Shown in pieces: positions 7,909 through 16,319 of a DNA stretch of 64,000 nt (position 1 is its first letter; each line of letters starts with the position of its first letter). The notes below the pieces were generated by a model. The model did not search any database and was not told where the DNA came from. It worked only from the letters and a program-made list of their open reading frames with translations. The position numbers and the translations under genes were made by a program. The DNA comes from Cohnella cholangitidis (lineage in GTDB: Bacteria; Bacillota; Bacilli; Paenibacillales; Paenibacillaceae): the NCBI RefSeq assembly GCF_014107495.1, contig NZ_CP041969.1, positions 2,043,001-2,107,000 on the forward strand, written 5' to 3'.

Positions 7909-9006
7909 TTAGTCCAACAAACTCGTTACGGAAGGCTGCTGAATAGCCGCCGGCGCTGCTGGGCTTGTCCCAGGCTGCAAGCCGAGACGTTGGCCCATCT
8001 GCTTGTTGATCTCGGATAGGCGAGTCGTTTGTTCCGTAGCGGACGCGATAATCGTGCGGTTCGACTCCTCGCAACGATTGATCGCCGACGTCAAGTCGTT
8101 CATCGCTTGGTTGATTTGCTCCATCGACATGGAAGACTTCGTCATCGCTTGAGTCGTCTTCTGCGTCGTTTCGTTGAGGAGACGGGCATTTTCCGCGAAT
8201 TGCTTGCCTAGCATGTCGTTCGTTGCGTTAACGGCATCGATAACCTTCAGTTGGTCGTCCAACGCCGTCGCGATCATCGCGGATACGGTAATGAGATGCT
8301 GCGTCTTATCGATTGTCGCATCTACCGAATCGATAAGCTTGTCGTTATTGTCGTTAATGATATCCGAACCGGCAATCGCTTGCTGGTACAGCATGATCAT
8401 CTCGGTCAGCGCTTGAATCCGCGTGACGACTTTACGCAAGCCCCGCTCCAGCTGAGCTTTTCTCATCTCGTTCTCCGGCTTCGCGATTTCTTGCTCGAAC
8501 AACACTTTCAGTTGGTTGCCGAGCTCTATGCGTTGCTGAACGTTATACATTTCCTGAAGGCACATTTGCTTCAAGTTACGCATATGCACGATATTTTCTT
8601 CCAATGTGTCCTTACCGTTGCGAAGCGCGGATATGATCGATTGTACGTTGGTTTTGACCGATTGGTATTTCATGATGTAGTTTTTCATCGGAGTCTTGCG
8701 CAGAATCTTCTGCATCAACGAGAGATCCTTGCTCCGGTTCAAGTCGTCGACTTCATTGCGCAGCTTCAAAATATTGCCCGCGATTTCCGAGCGTTTGCCC
8801 CCTAACAGATCGTTAAGCGGACGCTCGAGCAAAGTCAGGTTTGCCCCGGCTTTCTCCATCGTCTTCTGGCCCATTCTTCCGATTTCATCCATCAAGGAAT
8901 CCAATTGAGTGGCATCGGTCGAAGAAATGCGTTGAATCGTAGCTTGCGCTTCCTGTTGAACTCTTGCCGTGTCCGAATCCTTAAGCATAATGGCCTGCAT
9001 ACTCAT
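7909..9006 (-). CDS. telA: TelA-family toxic anion resistance protein
   Basis: A 365-residue all-helical protein of the TelA/KlaA family (PF05816). Typical features are a long coiled-coil core, the central LMQKILRKTPMKNYIMKYQ segment, and the late block AEMITALDD-like region (SAMIATALDDQLKVIDAVNATNDM) ending in a Pro-rich tail. TelA proteins occur in Ter loci and are linked to tolerance of tellurite, colicins and antibiotics; the molecular action is unresolved, with a scaffolding role at the membrane suspected. GAGGAGGATTTACAC precedes the ATG. It follows the coiled-coil partner gene by 20 bases; B. subtilis YceH is the related protein. Confidence 0.92.
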   Translation of the reverse strand: MSMQAIMLKDSDTARVQQEAQATIQRISSTDATQLDSLMDEIGRMGQKTMEKAGANLTLLERPLNDLLGGKRSEIAGNILKLRNEVDDLNRSKDLSLMQKILRKTPMKNYIMKYQSVKTNVQSIISALRNGKDTLEENIVHMRNLKQMCLQEMYNVQQRIELGNQLKVLFEQEIAKPENEMRKAQLERGLRKVVTRIQALTEMIMLYQQAIAGSDIINDNNDKLIDSVDATIDKTQHLITVSAMIATALDDQLKVIDAVNATNDMLGKQFAENARLLNETTQKTTQAMTKSSMSMEQINQAMNDLTSAINRCEESNRTIIASATEQTTRLSEINKQMGQRLGLQPGTSPAAPAAIQQPSVTSLLD

Positions 9007-9026
9007 GTGTAAATCCTCCTCTAGAG

Positions 9027-9737
9027 TTAGTTGCCTGCACCGTAACGCTGGTGAATGAGCTCGGCTTTGTTTTTCAATTCCATAAGGTCCTTCTGTTCGA
9101 TAAAGCCCGTATATGTCGTAATTTGATTGTCGATATCTTTAAGGCTGTTCAACAAAATTCTGCGATTCTGCCGTTTGGCTTCCCCGCTGAGATTAAGGAA
9201 CGGGGTAATGGTTCCGTTCAAATCCTTCAACACGAGCCGCTGGATCTTATGGTTGATATCGCCGTTGTTGAACTCGACAAGCTGAGGAATAATCCGGTTT
9301 AACCTTACGAGCAGGGATAACGTGCGTTGAACGATCTCGTTATCCAGGTTGTTCTTCTCGCCCTCGATCAGCACCATGTCCTCGATCGTCCCGATATATT
9401 CCATAACCGTATCCCATTCCGGGCCAAGAGCGGGAGCTCTATGTCCGTGCGGACGGTCTGTCTGCGGCGCGGACGTTTCGGCGATCCGATTGCTAGCGGA
9501 TGACGGCTGATCGACCCTCTGGCCGCTGTTCGCGGCTGCCGCCGCAGCCGCATTGGCCGCGTCTCTCTCCGCGGCTAGCTTGGCCACTTTGAGCTCGGCC
9601 TGGCGAATCGTAGATCCTACAAGCGTTCCCAGAATCGGGAATACCAAGGATACGGACACGGGAAGAAATTTAGTTGAAACAAGACCTACGACATAACCGA
9701 TGATTAGGGAGGCAAGCCCCCATTTAGAACGAAGCAA
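9027..9737 (-). CDS. TelA-partner membrane-anchored coiled-coil protein (XpaC-like)
   Basis: A 236-residue protein with a hydrophobic N-terminal hairpin at about residues 7-42, a coiled-coil Ala-rich stretch (50-72), a Pro/Ser-rich linker, and a helical C-terminal domain (110-235). The start is TTG at 9737 with GGAGG 11 bases upstream; no early ATG exists. In many Firmicutes telA is preceded by xpaC, whose product has the same plan of membrane anchor plus helical domain. Direct homology to XpaC is uncertain, so the name rests on architecture and on the place directly before telA. Confidence 0.65.
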   Translation of the reverse strand: MLRSKWGLASLIIGYVVGLVSTKFLPVSVSLVFPILGTLVGSTIRQAELKVAKLAAERDAANAAAAAAANSGQRVDQPSSASNRIAETSAPQTDRPHGHRAPALGPEWDTVMEYIGTIEDMVLIEGEKNNLDNEIVQRTLSLLVRLNRIIPQLVEFNNGDINHKIQRLVLKDLNGTITPFLNLSGEAKRQNRRILLNSLKDIDNQITTYTGFIEQKDLMELKNKAELIHQRYGAGN

Positions 9738-9766
9738 TGTTTCGCGTACCTCCTGTCATACGATCT

Positions 9767-9826
9767 TTGAATAAGAAGTTATTCAACCTATTACTCAAGT
9801 GTATGGTTTTCAGCCGCTCGCGTCAA
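9767..9826 (-). promoter_or_regulatory. Internal promoter of the telA pair, with leader palindrome
   Basis: On the minus strand TTGACG (9821-9826), 17 bases, TACACT (9798-9803). The future leader holds the perfect palindrome TTGAATAA-CTTC-TTATTCAA (9767-9786), a possible operator or RNA hairpin. This promoter would allow telA to be made apart from the biosynthetic genes upstream. Confidence 0.6.
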
Positions 9827-9830
9827 TTTT

Positions 9831-10862
9831 TTATCTAAGATCAGCCTTGTCTTGCATCACTACGGGCAGCTCAAGGTAACTCGCCTTGACCCCCATGCGG
9901 GGAACGGGCCGTTCGAACGATTGTCCTAATATCGTCTTCACCGCCAGGTACGGCATGTTTACGCCGCTCAAGCAGGTGATGAACAAGCCGCCGGACATTC
10001 TCGGATTAATCTCCAGCAGCTTGGGAACGCCTTTGTTGTATTTGACCTGAATGTTGAACACGTAGGGAATTCGGCATTTCGCCGCTACTCGCTCGGCAAT
10101 CTCCGTCAACTCCGGAACATCGTCCAGCAAGTAAATTCTACCCGTGGACTTCCTTCTCGGCACGGCGACGATCAGCTTCCCTTCGGAATCCGCCAGGCAG
10201 TCGATGCTGAATTCGTCTTCCTCGAGAAGCTCCATTACCATCAGCTTAGGAAACTTCTCTACCGCGGACAACGTGGCGTACACCTGCTCGAAAGGGACGG
10301 ACAAACTCACCCAGCTATACAGATTTGCCAGAGGATCCATTTCGTTATCGATGATCCGAAATCCCATGCCGCCCTCGGAGTCCGTAGGTTTGAAGCATGC
10401 CCGATGCCCGTTCCGAACAAGAGTTTCGTAGGCCGACTTGAATTGTTCCGCGGTTTCGACGACGTAGTATTCCGGAATCTCCACGACTCCCGTCCCCTGC
10501 AGCGTTTCATAGAAACGATCCTTCTCCAGCATACTCTCCAATAACGGGATGTCCCGGCATACCATGACCTTCGTGCCGATCTCGTCGAACCGATCCGCTT
10601 CCTTGGCGATTTCGAGCATTTTGAGCCGCGGGATAAAAATATCAATCTCGTTGCGACGGCAGAAGTCTACCGCGTAATCGACGTACTCGGTCCCGTGAAG
10701 CACCGGCTCCCGCTCGGAATAATCGCACGCCTGCAAGCTGAGATGATTCGTATCGGGATGAGTGCCGTAAAACTTGAATTTTCCCCCGTCCGGGTTATCG
10801 CGGATCATATTCATGTAATGATAGGAGACGGAAAACCAGCGGTTAAAATAAATGTTCGTCAT
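9831..10862 (-). CDS. ATP-grasp ligase of the Ter biosynthetic module
   Basis: A 343-residue ATP-grasp enzyme. The central lid and binding blocks are visible (CFKPTDSEGGMGFRI near 185-200, LMVMELLEEDEFSIDCLADSEG near 238) and the metal-binding end KLLEINPRMSGG near 298-309. ATP-grasp enzymes join a carboxylate to an amine or similar nucleophile through an acyl phosphate. In Ter loci this enzyme is thought to complete a nucleoside-like or peptide-like metabolite (Anantharaman, Iyer and Aravind analysis of Ter systems). The start overlaps the HAD gene stop by 4 bases, so it is coupled to it. The exact substrates are unknown. Confidence 0.85.
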   Translation of the reverse strand: MTNIYFNRWFSVSYHYMNMIRDNPDGGKFKFYGTHPDTNHLSLQACDYSEREPVLHGTEYVDYAVDFCRRNEIDIFIPRLKMLEIAKEADRFDEIGTKVMVCRDIPLLESMLEKDRFYETLQGTGVVEIPEYYVVETAEQFKSAYETLVRNGHRACFKPTDSEGGMGFRIIDNEMDPLANLYSWVSLSVPFEQVYATLSAVEKFPKLMVMELLEEDEFSIDCLADSEGKLIVAVPRRKSTGRIYLLDDVPELTEIAERVAAKCRIPYVFNIQVKYNKGVPKLLEINPRMSGGLFITCLSGVNMPYLAVKTILGQSFERPVPRMGVKASYLELPVVMQDKADLR

Positions 10863-11668
10863 ATCGCGTTCCTTGCCTCCATCCGATTCATCAGCGTGCC
10901 CACGACTTCTTCGGAAGCCCGGATCCCGGAACGTTCCGTAAATAGAATTCGGTCATGCACGCCGTATTTCCGATATAGCTCCCCATGGTTCGGAGCCACG
11001 AATTCGTCCGCGACATCGAGCATGCTCTCGTCAAGCAAGCTGTCTCCGGCCGCGAATACGTAACTCGCCCCGGCTAGCTCCTTTACGTAACGTACCGCGG
11101 AGCCTTTGCTCACGCAATCGGGAACGAGATAGATTTTACGTCCTTGCAGCGAGCAGTTCCAGCCATCGTCCTGCAGAAGTTTCGTAAGATCGTCCATTAA
11201 CCCTGCGCGTAGCTTAGCCCGATCGACGATCACCGAATAGAACAGCTCGTCGCAATATCGATCCTTGATGATCCATTCCTTAGCGACTAATTCGTCGAAC
11301 TTCCCTTTGATCTCGGGAGCGGGCGCGCATTTCTCGCGCACGGTCCGACGAACGCGGTTTTCCCATTCCTCGTCCGACCTGCCGTCGATCAGCACCTTAC
11401 CGCCGTTGCTCACGATGGCGTAACGCGAAGGAACGCCCTCGGTTAGTCCGAATATTCTCCGGTATTGCTCGTAGATTCTAGTCGTCGTAGGAACGAAATG
11501 AACCCGACCGCTAAGCGCTTGAAGATCGCGGTAAGCCGTTCGGGTCATGAACGAACGATATTCCCCCTGATCGAGCTCCACCGGAACGAGTTCATCCGGC
11601 TGTTCGATCGGCCCCATGGAATTGCGGGAATAAATAAGCGTTTGATCCAAATCGCATGCAAAGATCAT
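10859..11668 (-). CDS. HAD-superfamily phosphatase of the Ter module
   Basis: A 269-residue HAD phosphatase. Motif I is CDLDQTLI with nucleophile Asp6 and acid/base Asp8. Motif IV is seen late as FAAGDSLLDESMLD, near residue 205. A cap region (about 80-180) lies between them, as in Cof-like members. It probably removes a phosphate from a sugar or nucleotide intermediate of the Ter metabolite. GGGGGGAGCGGA precedes the ATG, which overlaps the stop of the StiP-like gene by 4 bases; its own stop overlaps the ATP-grasp start, so three proteins are translated in tight coupling. Confidence 0.85.
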   Translation of the reverse strand: MIFACDLDQTLIYSRNSMGPIEQPDELVPVELDQGEYRSFMTRTAYRDLQALSGRVHFVPTTTRIYEQYRRIFGLTEGVPSRYAIVSNGGKVLIDGRSDEEWENRVRRTVREKCAPAPEIKGKFDELVAKEWIIKDRYCDELFYSVIVDRAKLRAGLMDDLTKLLQDDGWNCSLQGRKIYLVPDCVSKGSAVRYVKELAGASYVFAAGDSLLDESMLDVADEFVAPNHGELYRKYGVHDRILFTERSGIRASEEVVGTLMNRMEARNAI

Positions 11669-12810
11669 TCCGCTCCCCCCTTCAGCGGTTTAATCAATCC
11701 GCAGCAAGAATAAGTTAAATCCGGGTATACCTCGACGGGAACGCCTCGATCGCGAGAGAGCAGAAGGATCGAAGCCAGGTTCGGGTTGTCTAAGTCGTTC
11801 ACGAGAATTTTCCACGGCACCCTTCTCAGCAGCACTCGCGTCGTCTCTCCGACTCCCGGCTTGATCAGATTGATGTCGGCGATTCCGTAATCGCGCTGAA
11901 TTCTCAGGATATCCTGCTCGCCTTTCCAAGTAACGGGATCGCCGGGAATCTCCAGCAGGCGCGTGGCTTCCTCTAGAGCCTCTTCTCTCACCGAATCGAA
12001 GTAAGGTTCGATCGCATCGACGAACGCGTTCGTCAGATCCTCCTTCTCCCACTCCCGATAATATTTGGCCCCGTGGTAATCGTCGGGTCCGATCAAGTCG
12101 TCCCGCAGGACGGTTCGGCTGATCAAGCCCGATACGGTGGAATTCAAGCAGGCGCTCGGGATCAAGAAGTCTTCCCGCGTGCCGAACGTCCCGGAGCAGC
12201 GTCCGGGATCCGCCAGCACGGCCAGATCGCCGCTCAACTTAACTCCGTATTTCTGCTCGAAACGGTTACAGGCATTGATAAGCACTTTGCGAATCGCCCC
12301 TTTGCCCGTCCAACCGTCGATGAACTGAATTTCCGCTTGCGGGTGCGTACGGAGAATATATTTAAGGGCATTCTCGTCGATTCCTTTGCCTCTAATAATC
12401 GAGATGCTGTAGTGCGGCAGATCGCGATCGTAATACCTCCTAATATATCTGCGAATCAGCACGCCGATAGGCGTTCCGGCTCTAGCAAGCGAGACTAGCG
12501 CCAAGTTCCGCCCTCTCTTGCTTAGGATCTGCTCGGAAACGACGGCCGCGGCCAGCGCGACCCGTCTCGCCGTTGCTTGAAGCGTTTCATGGAACAGCTC
12601 GATGTAGGCCTCGGAGGGACGGTATTCCATCGGCAGCATCTCCGAATAATGCGTACCCGATTGGATCGCTTCTTCCCGGTCTTCGGTTCCCCGTTCCAGT
12701 GCCAAATGGCTTAAATCCTTTAGAAGAAATACCGCGTCCTCGGGCTTGTAGCTCCCCATCGAGGTCGGGGAAGCGAGTTCGCCATCAAATATCGAATTCA
12801 AATGAACCAT
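11665..12810 (-). CDS. StiP-like protein / phosphoribosyltransferase-related Ter protein
   Basis: A 381-residue protein of the Ter-associated StiP family (PF11202). The fold resembles a phosphoribosyltransferase at about 85-200 (NLALVSLARAGTPIGVLI, HYSISIIRGKGIDENAL, FIDGWTGKGAIRKVL). Databases label StiP a cysteine protease, while the motifs LARAGTPIG and DGWTGKG look like a PRTase scaffold; which activity is real is open. Start ATG 12810 overlaps the upstream stop as TGATG, with GGAGGAGAAG as ribosome site. It sits between the PRTase and HAD genes of the same operon. Confidence 0.8.
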   Translation of the reverse strand: MVHLNSIFDGELASPTSMGSYKPEDAVFLLKDLSHLALERGTEDREEAIQSGTHYSEMLPMEYRPSEAYIELFHETLQATARRVALAAAVVSEQILSKRGRNLALVSLARAGTPIGVLIRRYIRRYYDRDLPHYSISIIRGKGIDENALKYILRTHPQAEIQFIDGWTGKGAIRKVLINACNRFEQKYGVKLSGDLAVLADPGRCSGTFGTREDFLIPSACLNSTVSGLISRTVLRDDLIGPDDYHGAKYYREWEKEDLTNAFVDAIEPYFDSVREEALEEATRLLEIPGDPVTWKGEQDILRIQRDYGIADINLIKPGVGETTRVLLRRVPWKILVNDLDNPNLASILLLSRDRGVPVEVYPDLTYSCCGLIKPLKGGAE

Positions 12811-14216
12811 CACTTCTCCTCCGCCGGCAACGGTTTTCCGAAGAAAACGAGATTCACGATTGGAATTCCGATTCGGGCAAGCGCCCGCTCAAAGGACTTC
12901 CCTTGCTCCGCGTCATATTCCCGCTCAATGAAGACGAAAGCTTCGTCGTATTGTCCCGGAGTCACGTTATACATAAAGTTCGCCACCGTCGCGTCATCCG
13001 CGGACTCGAAGCGATATGCGGAAGTTACGGCGTAATGCTCCCCTTGCATCGGATAGATGGGACTCCTTGTCGTCGATTGATAGTAAACCCCATCGCCCAT
13101 GAGATTCGCGATTCTCATCGGAATATACATGAATTCGCCGGTGCCCATGCACAGAACACGTTTGCCCGTTCTCTCCGAAACCAAGCGCTTCGCCGCATAT
13201 GCGACTTCGCGATCCAGTTCCGCGCCATGCCGAGCGTCCATCCCGAACCTTCCGGTATTCGTCAGATAAGGCACTGCCGTCGTCTTATCCGCAAGAGACG
13301 TACCCATATGGGAGAAGAAGCCCGATATATCATGTCTTCTAAAGCTGATCGCGCAATCAGGTACATCTACCGGCGCCGATTGATCTCGTTCATCCGAGGG
13401 GTTTCCTTTAACTCTGATCGCCCCTTCGACGAGCGACAAACAACGAATGCGGATGCCAAGCTCGCGCTCCAGCTGGCCGTACCGGCTTCTATCATCCCGA
13501 GAACGCCAATCAAGCAAGCTGGCCACGACATAATCCCGTTGTCCGAACGTCTCGAACAACTCCTTGATAATGTTCAACGACGTTTTGCCTGTCGTCATCT
13601 CGTCGTCGACGAGCACGATGCGCGAAGCTTTGCGGAAAATATCCGTGTCTTCGGCATAACAACGATGGGACATCGCGTGCGAATGCTCTTCCTCGAAGTT
13701 GATGACCGACGTCCTGTCCTCGATCTGCTCCCGCGTCGTATGCAGGTACATGACGTTCCCGTCGAAAGCATCGAACATGCTATGGCCCAGCGCGGTGGCC
13801 GTCTCCGCGAATCCAATGAAAAGCGTCGGCTCCTCCACCATGATTTTGTTGTCCATTAACCGACCGTATAGCTCGTCCGCCCGCGCGGGGTTGTCGAAAG
13901 CTTCATGCCATTGCCGCACGGACACCGACGACGTCTGACGTTCTAGGATGGAAGTCTCGTAGAGACAGCCCAACATCGCTCCCGATATTAGAGATAGCGA
14001 GGGATGCACGGGAAGATGTTTGCCCAGCACCTTGCTGACGAAGAGAAAACTGCGTTTCTTGTTGATTCTCGCCGCCATCTGAAAGAGATGATCGAGCTCC
14101 AGCCGGTACGGATTCGAAGCGATGCTCACTCCGACCTCCAAACCGTCCACGATTTTATACAAGCGCTCCTTCTCGCTGCGAGTCCGCGAGTAAGCAGGTG
14201 AAGTTATGTTTGTCAT
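12810..14216 (-). CDS. Phosphoribosyltransferase with C-terminal TRSP domain
   Basis: A 468-residue two-part protein. Residues 20-240 are a PRTase domain with the PRPP-binding loop VLVDDEMTTGKTS (201-213), whose DDE-TTGKT signature is unmistakable. The C-terminal third (about 290-460) matches the TRSP domain that accompanies Ter-type PRTases, with FGMDARHGAELDREV and VLCMGTGEFMYIPMRIA. It should attach or remove phosphoribose at a base-like group in the Ter metabolite. The start lies 62 bases inside the end of the aldolase gene, an unusually long overlap, with CGGGGTG just upstream. Confidence 0.88.
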   Translation of the reverse strand: MTNITSPAYSRTRSEKERLYKIVDGLEVGVSIASNPYRLELDHLFQMAARINKKRSFLFVSKVLGKHLPVHPSLSLISGAMLGCLYETSILERQTSSVSVRQWHEAFDNPARADELYGRLMDNKIMVEEPTLFIGFAETATALGHSMFDAFDGNVMYLHTTREQIEDRTSVINFEEEHSHAMSHRCYAEDTDIFRKASRIVLVDDEMTTGKTSLNIIKELFETFGQRDYVVASLLDWRSRDDRSRYGQLERELGIRIRCLSLVEGAIRVKGNPSDERDQSAPVDVPDCAISFRRHDISGFFSHMGTSLADKTTAVPYLTNTGRFGMDARHGAELDREVAYAAKRLVSERTGKRVLCMGTGEFMYIPMRIANLMGDGVYYQSTTRSPIYPMQGEHYAVTSAYRFESADDATVANFMYNVTPGQYDEAFVFIEREYDAEQGKSFERALARIGIPIVNLVFFGKPLPAEEK

Positions 14217-15363
14217 GTAACACCCCGAAAATCTTGGCTCGGATCATGATCCGGTTTGACCAGTTCAGATGCGGCTTGATCTCATTCATTTTGTTCTCGT
14301 ACCGGCTCTTCATGACGCCGAGATCGCCTTGGCTGTTCGATATGATGCTCATCGCGTCGATATACTCTTCGTGAGTGACTACGTATAACGATTGAACGGG
14401 CTGGAGATGGGTCGGATGGATGATCGTCTTGCCGATAATCCCATTCTCCTTATCGTACGCAACCTCGCGAATCAAACCATCCACATAGCGGTCCAGATAG
14501 GACATTCTCAACCTAAGGCCGTCTTTGCCCATCATTTCTTGGAAAGGCGTCGCTCTCAGCTGAGGCTTAAGTACGCGGTCGCTCCTGAAATATTCCCACA
14601 CGGGACCGGAAATGACGAAGCGATTGTCTTCTCTCCCGAAAATATTAATAATATCCGTTACGCAATCCCGGATAACGCCGATATCGTAGATCGTCATGTC
14701 GGGATTTCTCCTTAATCCGAACATGCTGGAGAAATCGGTAGCGCCGATACGCACGTTCAGCACGTACGGCTTGTATTTCGTCAGCAACGCTTGAATGCCC
14801 AATAGCGTGGCCAGCCGGCTCTCCCGATAGATGACCTCGGGCGTCTCCAAGATCGGCATTCCGTACAAGATCGGGAAATCCGGAGCTTTGCTCTTATTGT
14901 AAGCTTCCAATATTCGAAAGTAGACTTCCCCTTCGGAAGCCGTAAACTTGGGAAAAGCAAACCCGGTAATCAACCGTATCTGATCTCCGAGCAACGGCAG
15001 CAGTCTCTCGAACTGCGCGGATGAGCGAACTCGGACAAATAAGAGCGGCAACCCTTCGTCGTTCAGTTGCCCTCTATTCAGGCAGGCCTCCAGCTTGTCC
15101 ATCGTCCGGCATAGATTCTCCTCTGCCAGCTGTACCTGATTATCCCCTACCGCGTCCTCGAGATCGATGACCAAAGACACAAGGCCTTTGATCTTCTTGC
15201 TGGCAATATCCTCCGCGATCGTCGGCCTCGTCGCCGGCATGTACAACGCCGCTCCGACAGCGTACGCCAAGAGCTCTTGGTCGGTCCGATTGTTGAACTC
15301 CGTCGGGAGATAATGAAAGATATCGTGTTCCTGCTCCGGGGTCAGATAGTCAAAATAGCGCAT
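14155..15363 (-). CDS. HpcH/HpaI aldolase / citrate lyase-like enzyme of the Ter module
   Basis: A 402-residue TIM-barrel aldolase related to CitE and HpcH. The metal-binding motif VIDLEDAVGD lies near residues 66-75, and VRIGATDFSSMFGLRRNPDM near 205 forms the second acidic face. Such enzymes cleave or form C-C bonds in 2-oxo acid or acyl-CoA chemistry. ATG 15363 is chosen over upstream TTG or ATG codons because AAGGAGG stands 9 bases before it. It is first in the five-gene biosynthetic module and follows the terC terminator, so it may depend on read-through. Confidence 0.88.
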   Translation of the reverse strand: MRYFDYLTPEQEHDIFHYLPTEFNNRTDQELLAYAVGAALYMPATRPTIAEDIASKKIKGLVSLVIDLEDAVGDNQVQLAEENLCRTMDKLEACLNRGQLNDEGLPLLFVRVRSSAQFERLLPLLGDQIRLITGFAFPKFTASEGEVYFRILEAYNKSKAPDFPILYGMPILETPEVIYRESRLATLLGIQALLTKYKPYVLNVRIGATDFSSMFGLRRNPDMTIYDIGVIRDCVTDIINIFGREDNRFVISGPVWEYFRSDRVLKPQLRATPFQEMMGKDGLRLRMSYLDRYVDGLIREVAYDKENGIIGKTIIHPTHLQPVQSLYVVTHEEYIDAMSIISNSQGDLGVMKSRYENKMNEIKPHLNWSNRIMIRAKIFGVLHDKHNFTCLLADSQREGALV

Positions 15364-15417
15364 CGACATCACCCTCCTTAATGCTTCTTGCCATTCCAAA
15401 TCAACCCGTAATTAGTT

Positions 15418-15452
15418 CTAAAAAATATCCCCCACTTAATCATGAGGGATAT
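15418..15452 (-). terminator. Terminator or attenuator between terC and the aldolase gene
   Basis: On the minus strand ATATCCC (15446-15452) and GGGATAT (15425-15431) form a 7-bp stem with a 14-base loop, then TTTTTT. It lies between terC and the biosynthetic genes, which have no clear promoter of their own, so partial read-through may set their dose. Confidence 0.6.
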
Positions 15453-15470
15453 TCCTTCGAGTATGAAATC

Positions 15471-16274
15471 TTATACGGAATCGGACGTCGTTCCTTGCGC
15501 TTTTTTCTTCTTAATGGAACTGAGGATCATCGTACCTACGAAGATCGCGATCAGAATGGAGAAGAATACGGCATGGGACACGTGGAAACCGAATGCTCCG
15601 GAGATCATCTTAGCGGCAATGACGATAATAAGGATAAACGCCGCTTTCTCCAGCTCCGGGAATTTCTCGATCAACTTCAGGAACACTTGGGCGACGCCTC
15701 GCATCATCAGTACCCCGAGAATACCTCCGAGGAACAAAACCCATACCTCTTCGCTTACGCCGAACGCGGCGAGCACGCTGTCGATACTGAAGGCGATATC
15801 CATGATCTCGACGGCAAGAACCGTGCGCCAGAAGCTGAGGCCTTTGTTCTCGACTTCCCCGTCTTCTTCATCGTTCTTGCGACGAATATATGGAATAAGG
15901 GGGATTCCGCCGACCCGGGCGAATCTGAATTCCAGGTCGAACAAATTGCTTAATGCGATCCAGAGTAGATATAAACCTCCGGCCACTTTAATCCATGTGA
16001 TCTTAACCAAGAACGTTCCGATCCCGATGGCCAAAAACCGGAAGACGTAAGCGCCGATAAGTCCGTAAAACAATGCTTTCTTTTGTTGCTCTTTCGGAAG
16101 ATGCCTTACCATTACGGCGAGTACCAATGCGTTATCCGCGGATAGCAAGCCCTCAAGAATGACGAGCGTACCTATAATTCCCCAAGTCGAAGGCTCCGCC
16201 AATATTTGCCCCATGTGGTTCCAATCGAAGAAACTCGCGAAGCTGTCCACAAAATTGCTAAAAAAATCTGCCAT
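15471..16274 (-). CDS. terC: TerC-family integral membrane protein
   Basis: A 267-residue protein with about seven membrane helices. The family signature acidic residues within helices are present (GLLSADNALVLAVMVRHLP near 44-62 and IAFSIDSVLAAFGV near 160). A charged cytoplasmic loop (RRKNDEEDGEVENK) lies mid-protein. TerC is a membrane partner in Ter stress systems and family members such as Bacillus YceF and MeeF have been linked to manganese export. GGCAGGGGGAGCATC precedes the ATG. It follows the terA-like gene by 45 bases in the same unit. Metal export by this protein is inferred from family. Confidence 0.93.
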   Translation of the reverse strand: MADFFSNFVDSFASFFDWNHMGQILAEPSTWGIIGTLVILEGLLSADNALVLAVMVRHLPKEQQKKALFYGLIGAYVFRFLAIGIGTFLVKITWIKVAGGLYLLWIALSNLFDLEFRFARVGGIPLIPYIRRKNDEEDGEVENKGLSFWRTVLAVEIMDIAFSIDSVLAAFGVSEEVWVLFLGGILGVLMMRGVAQVFLKLIEKFPELEKAAFILIIVIAAKMISGAFGFHVSHAVFFSILIAIFVGTMILSSIKKKKAQGTTSDSV

Positions 16275-16319
16275 GATGCTCCCCCTGCCAATTCTTTCTC
16301 AGTATCGGAAACCTTGTTG

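Noticed and set aside
12573..13859. 428-residue plus-strand frame across the StiP and PRTase genes
   Set aside because: It runs opposite to two clear enzyme genes with catalytic motifs and is rich in Arg and His; no ribosome site.
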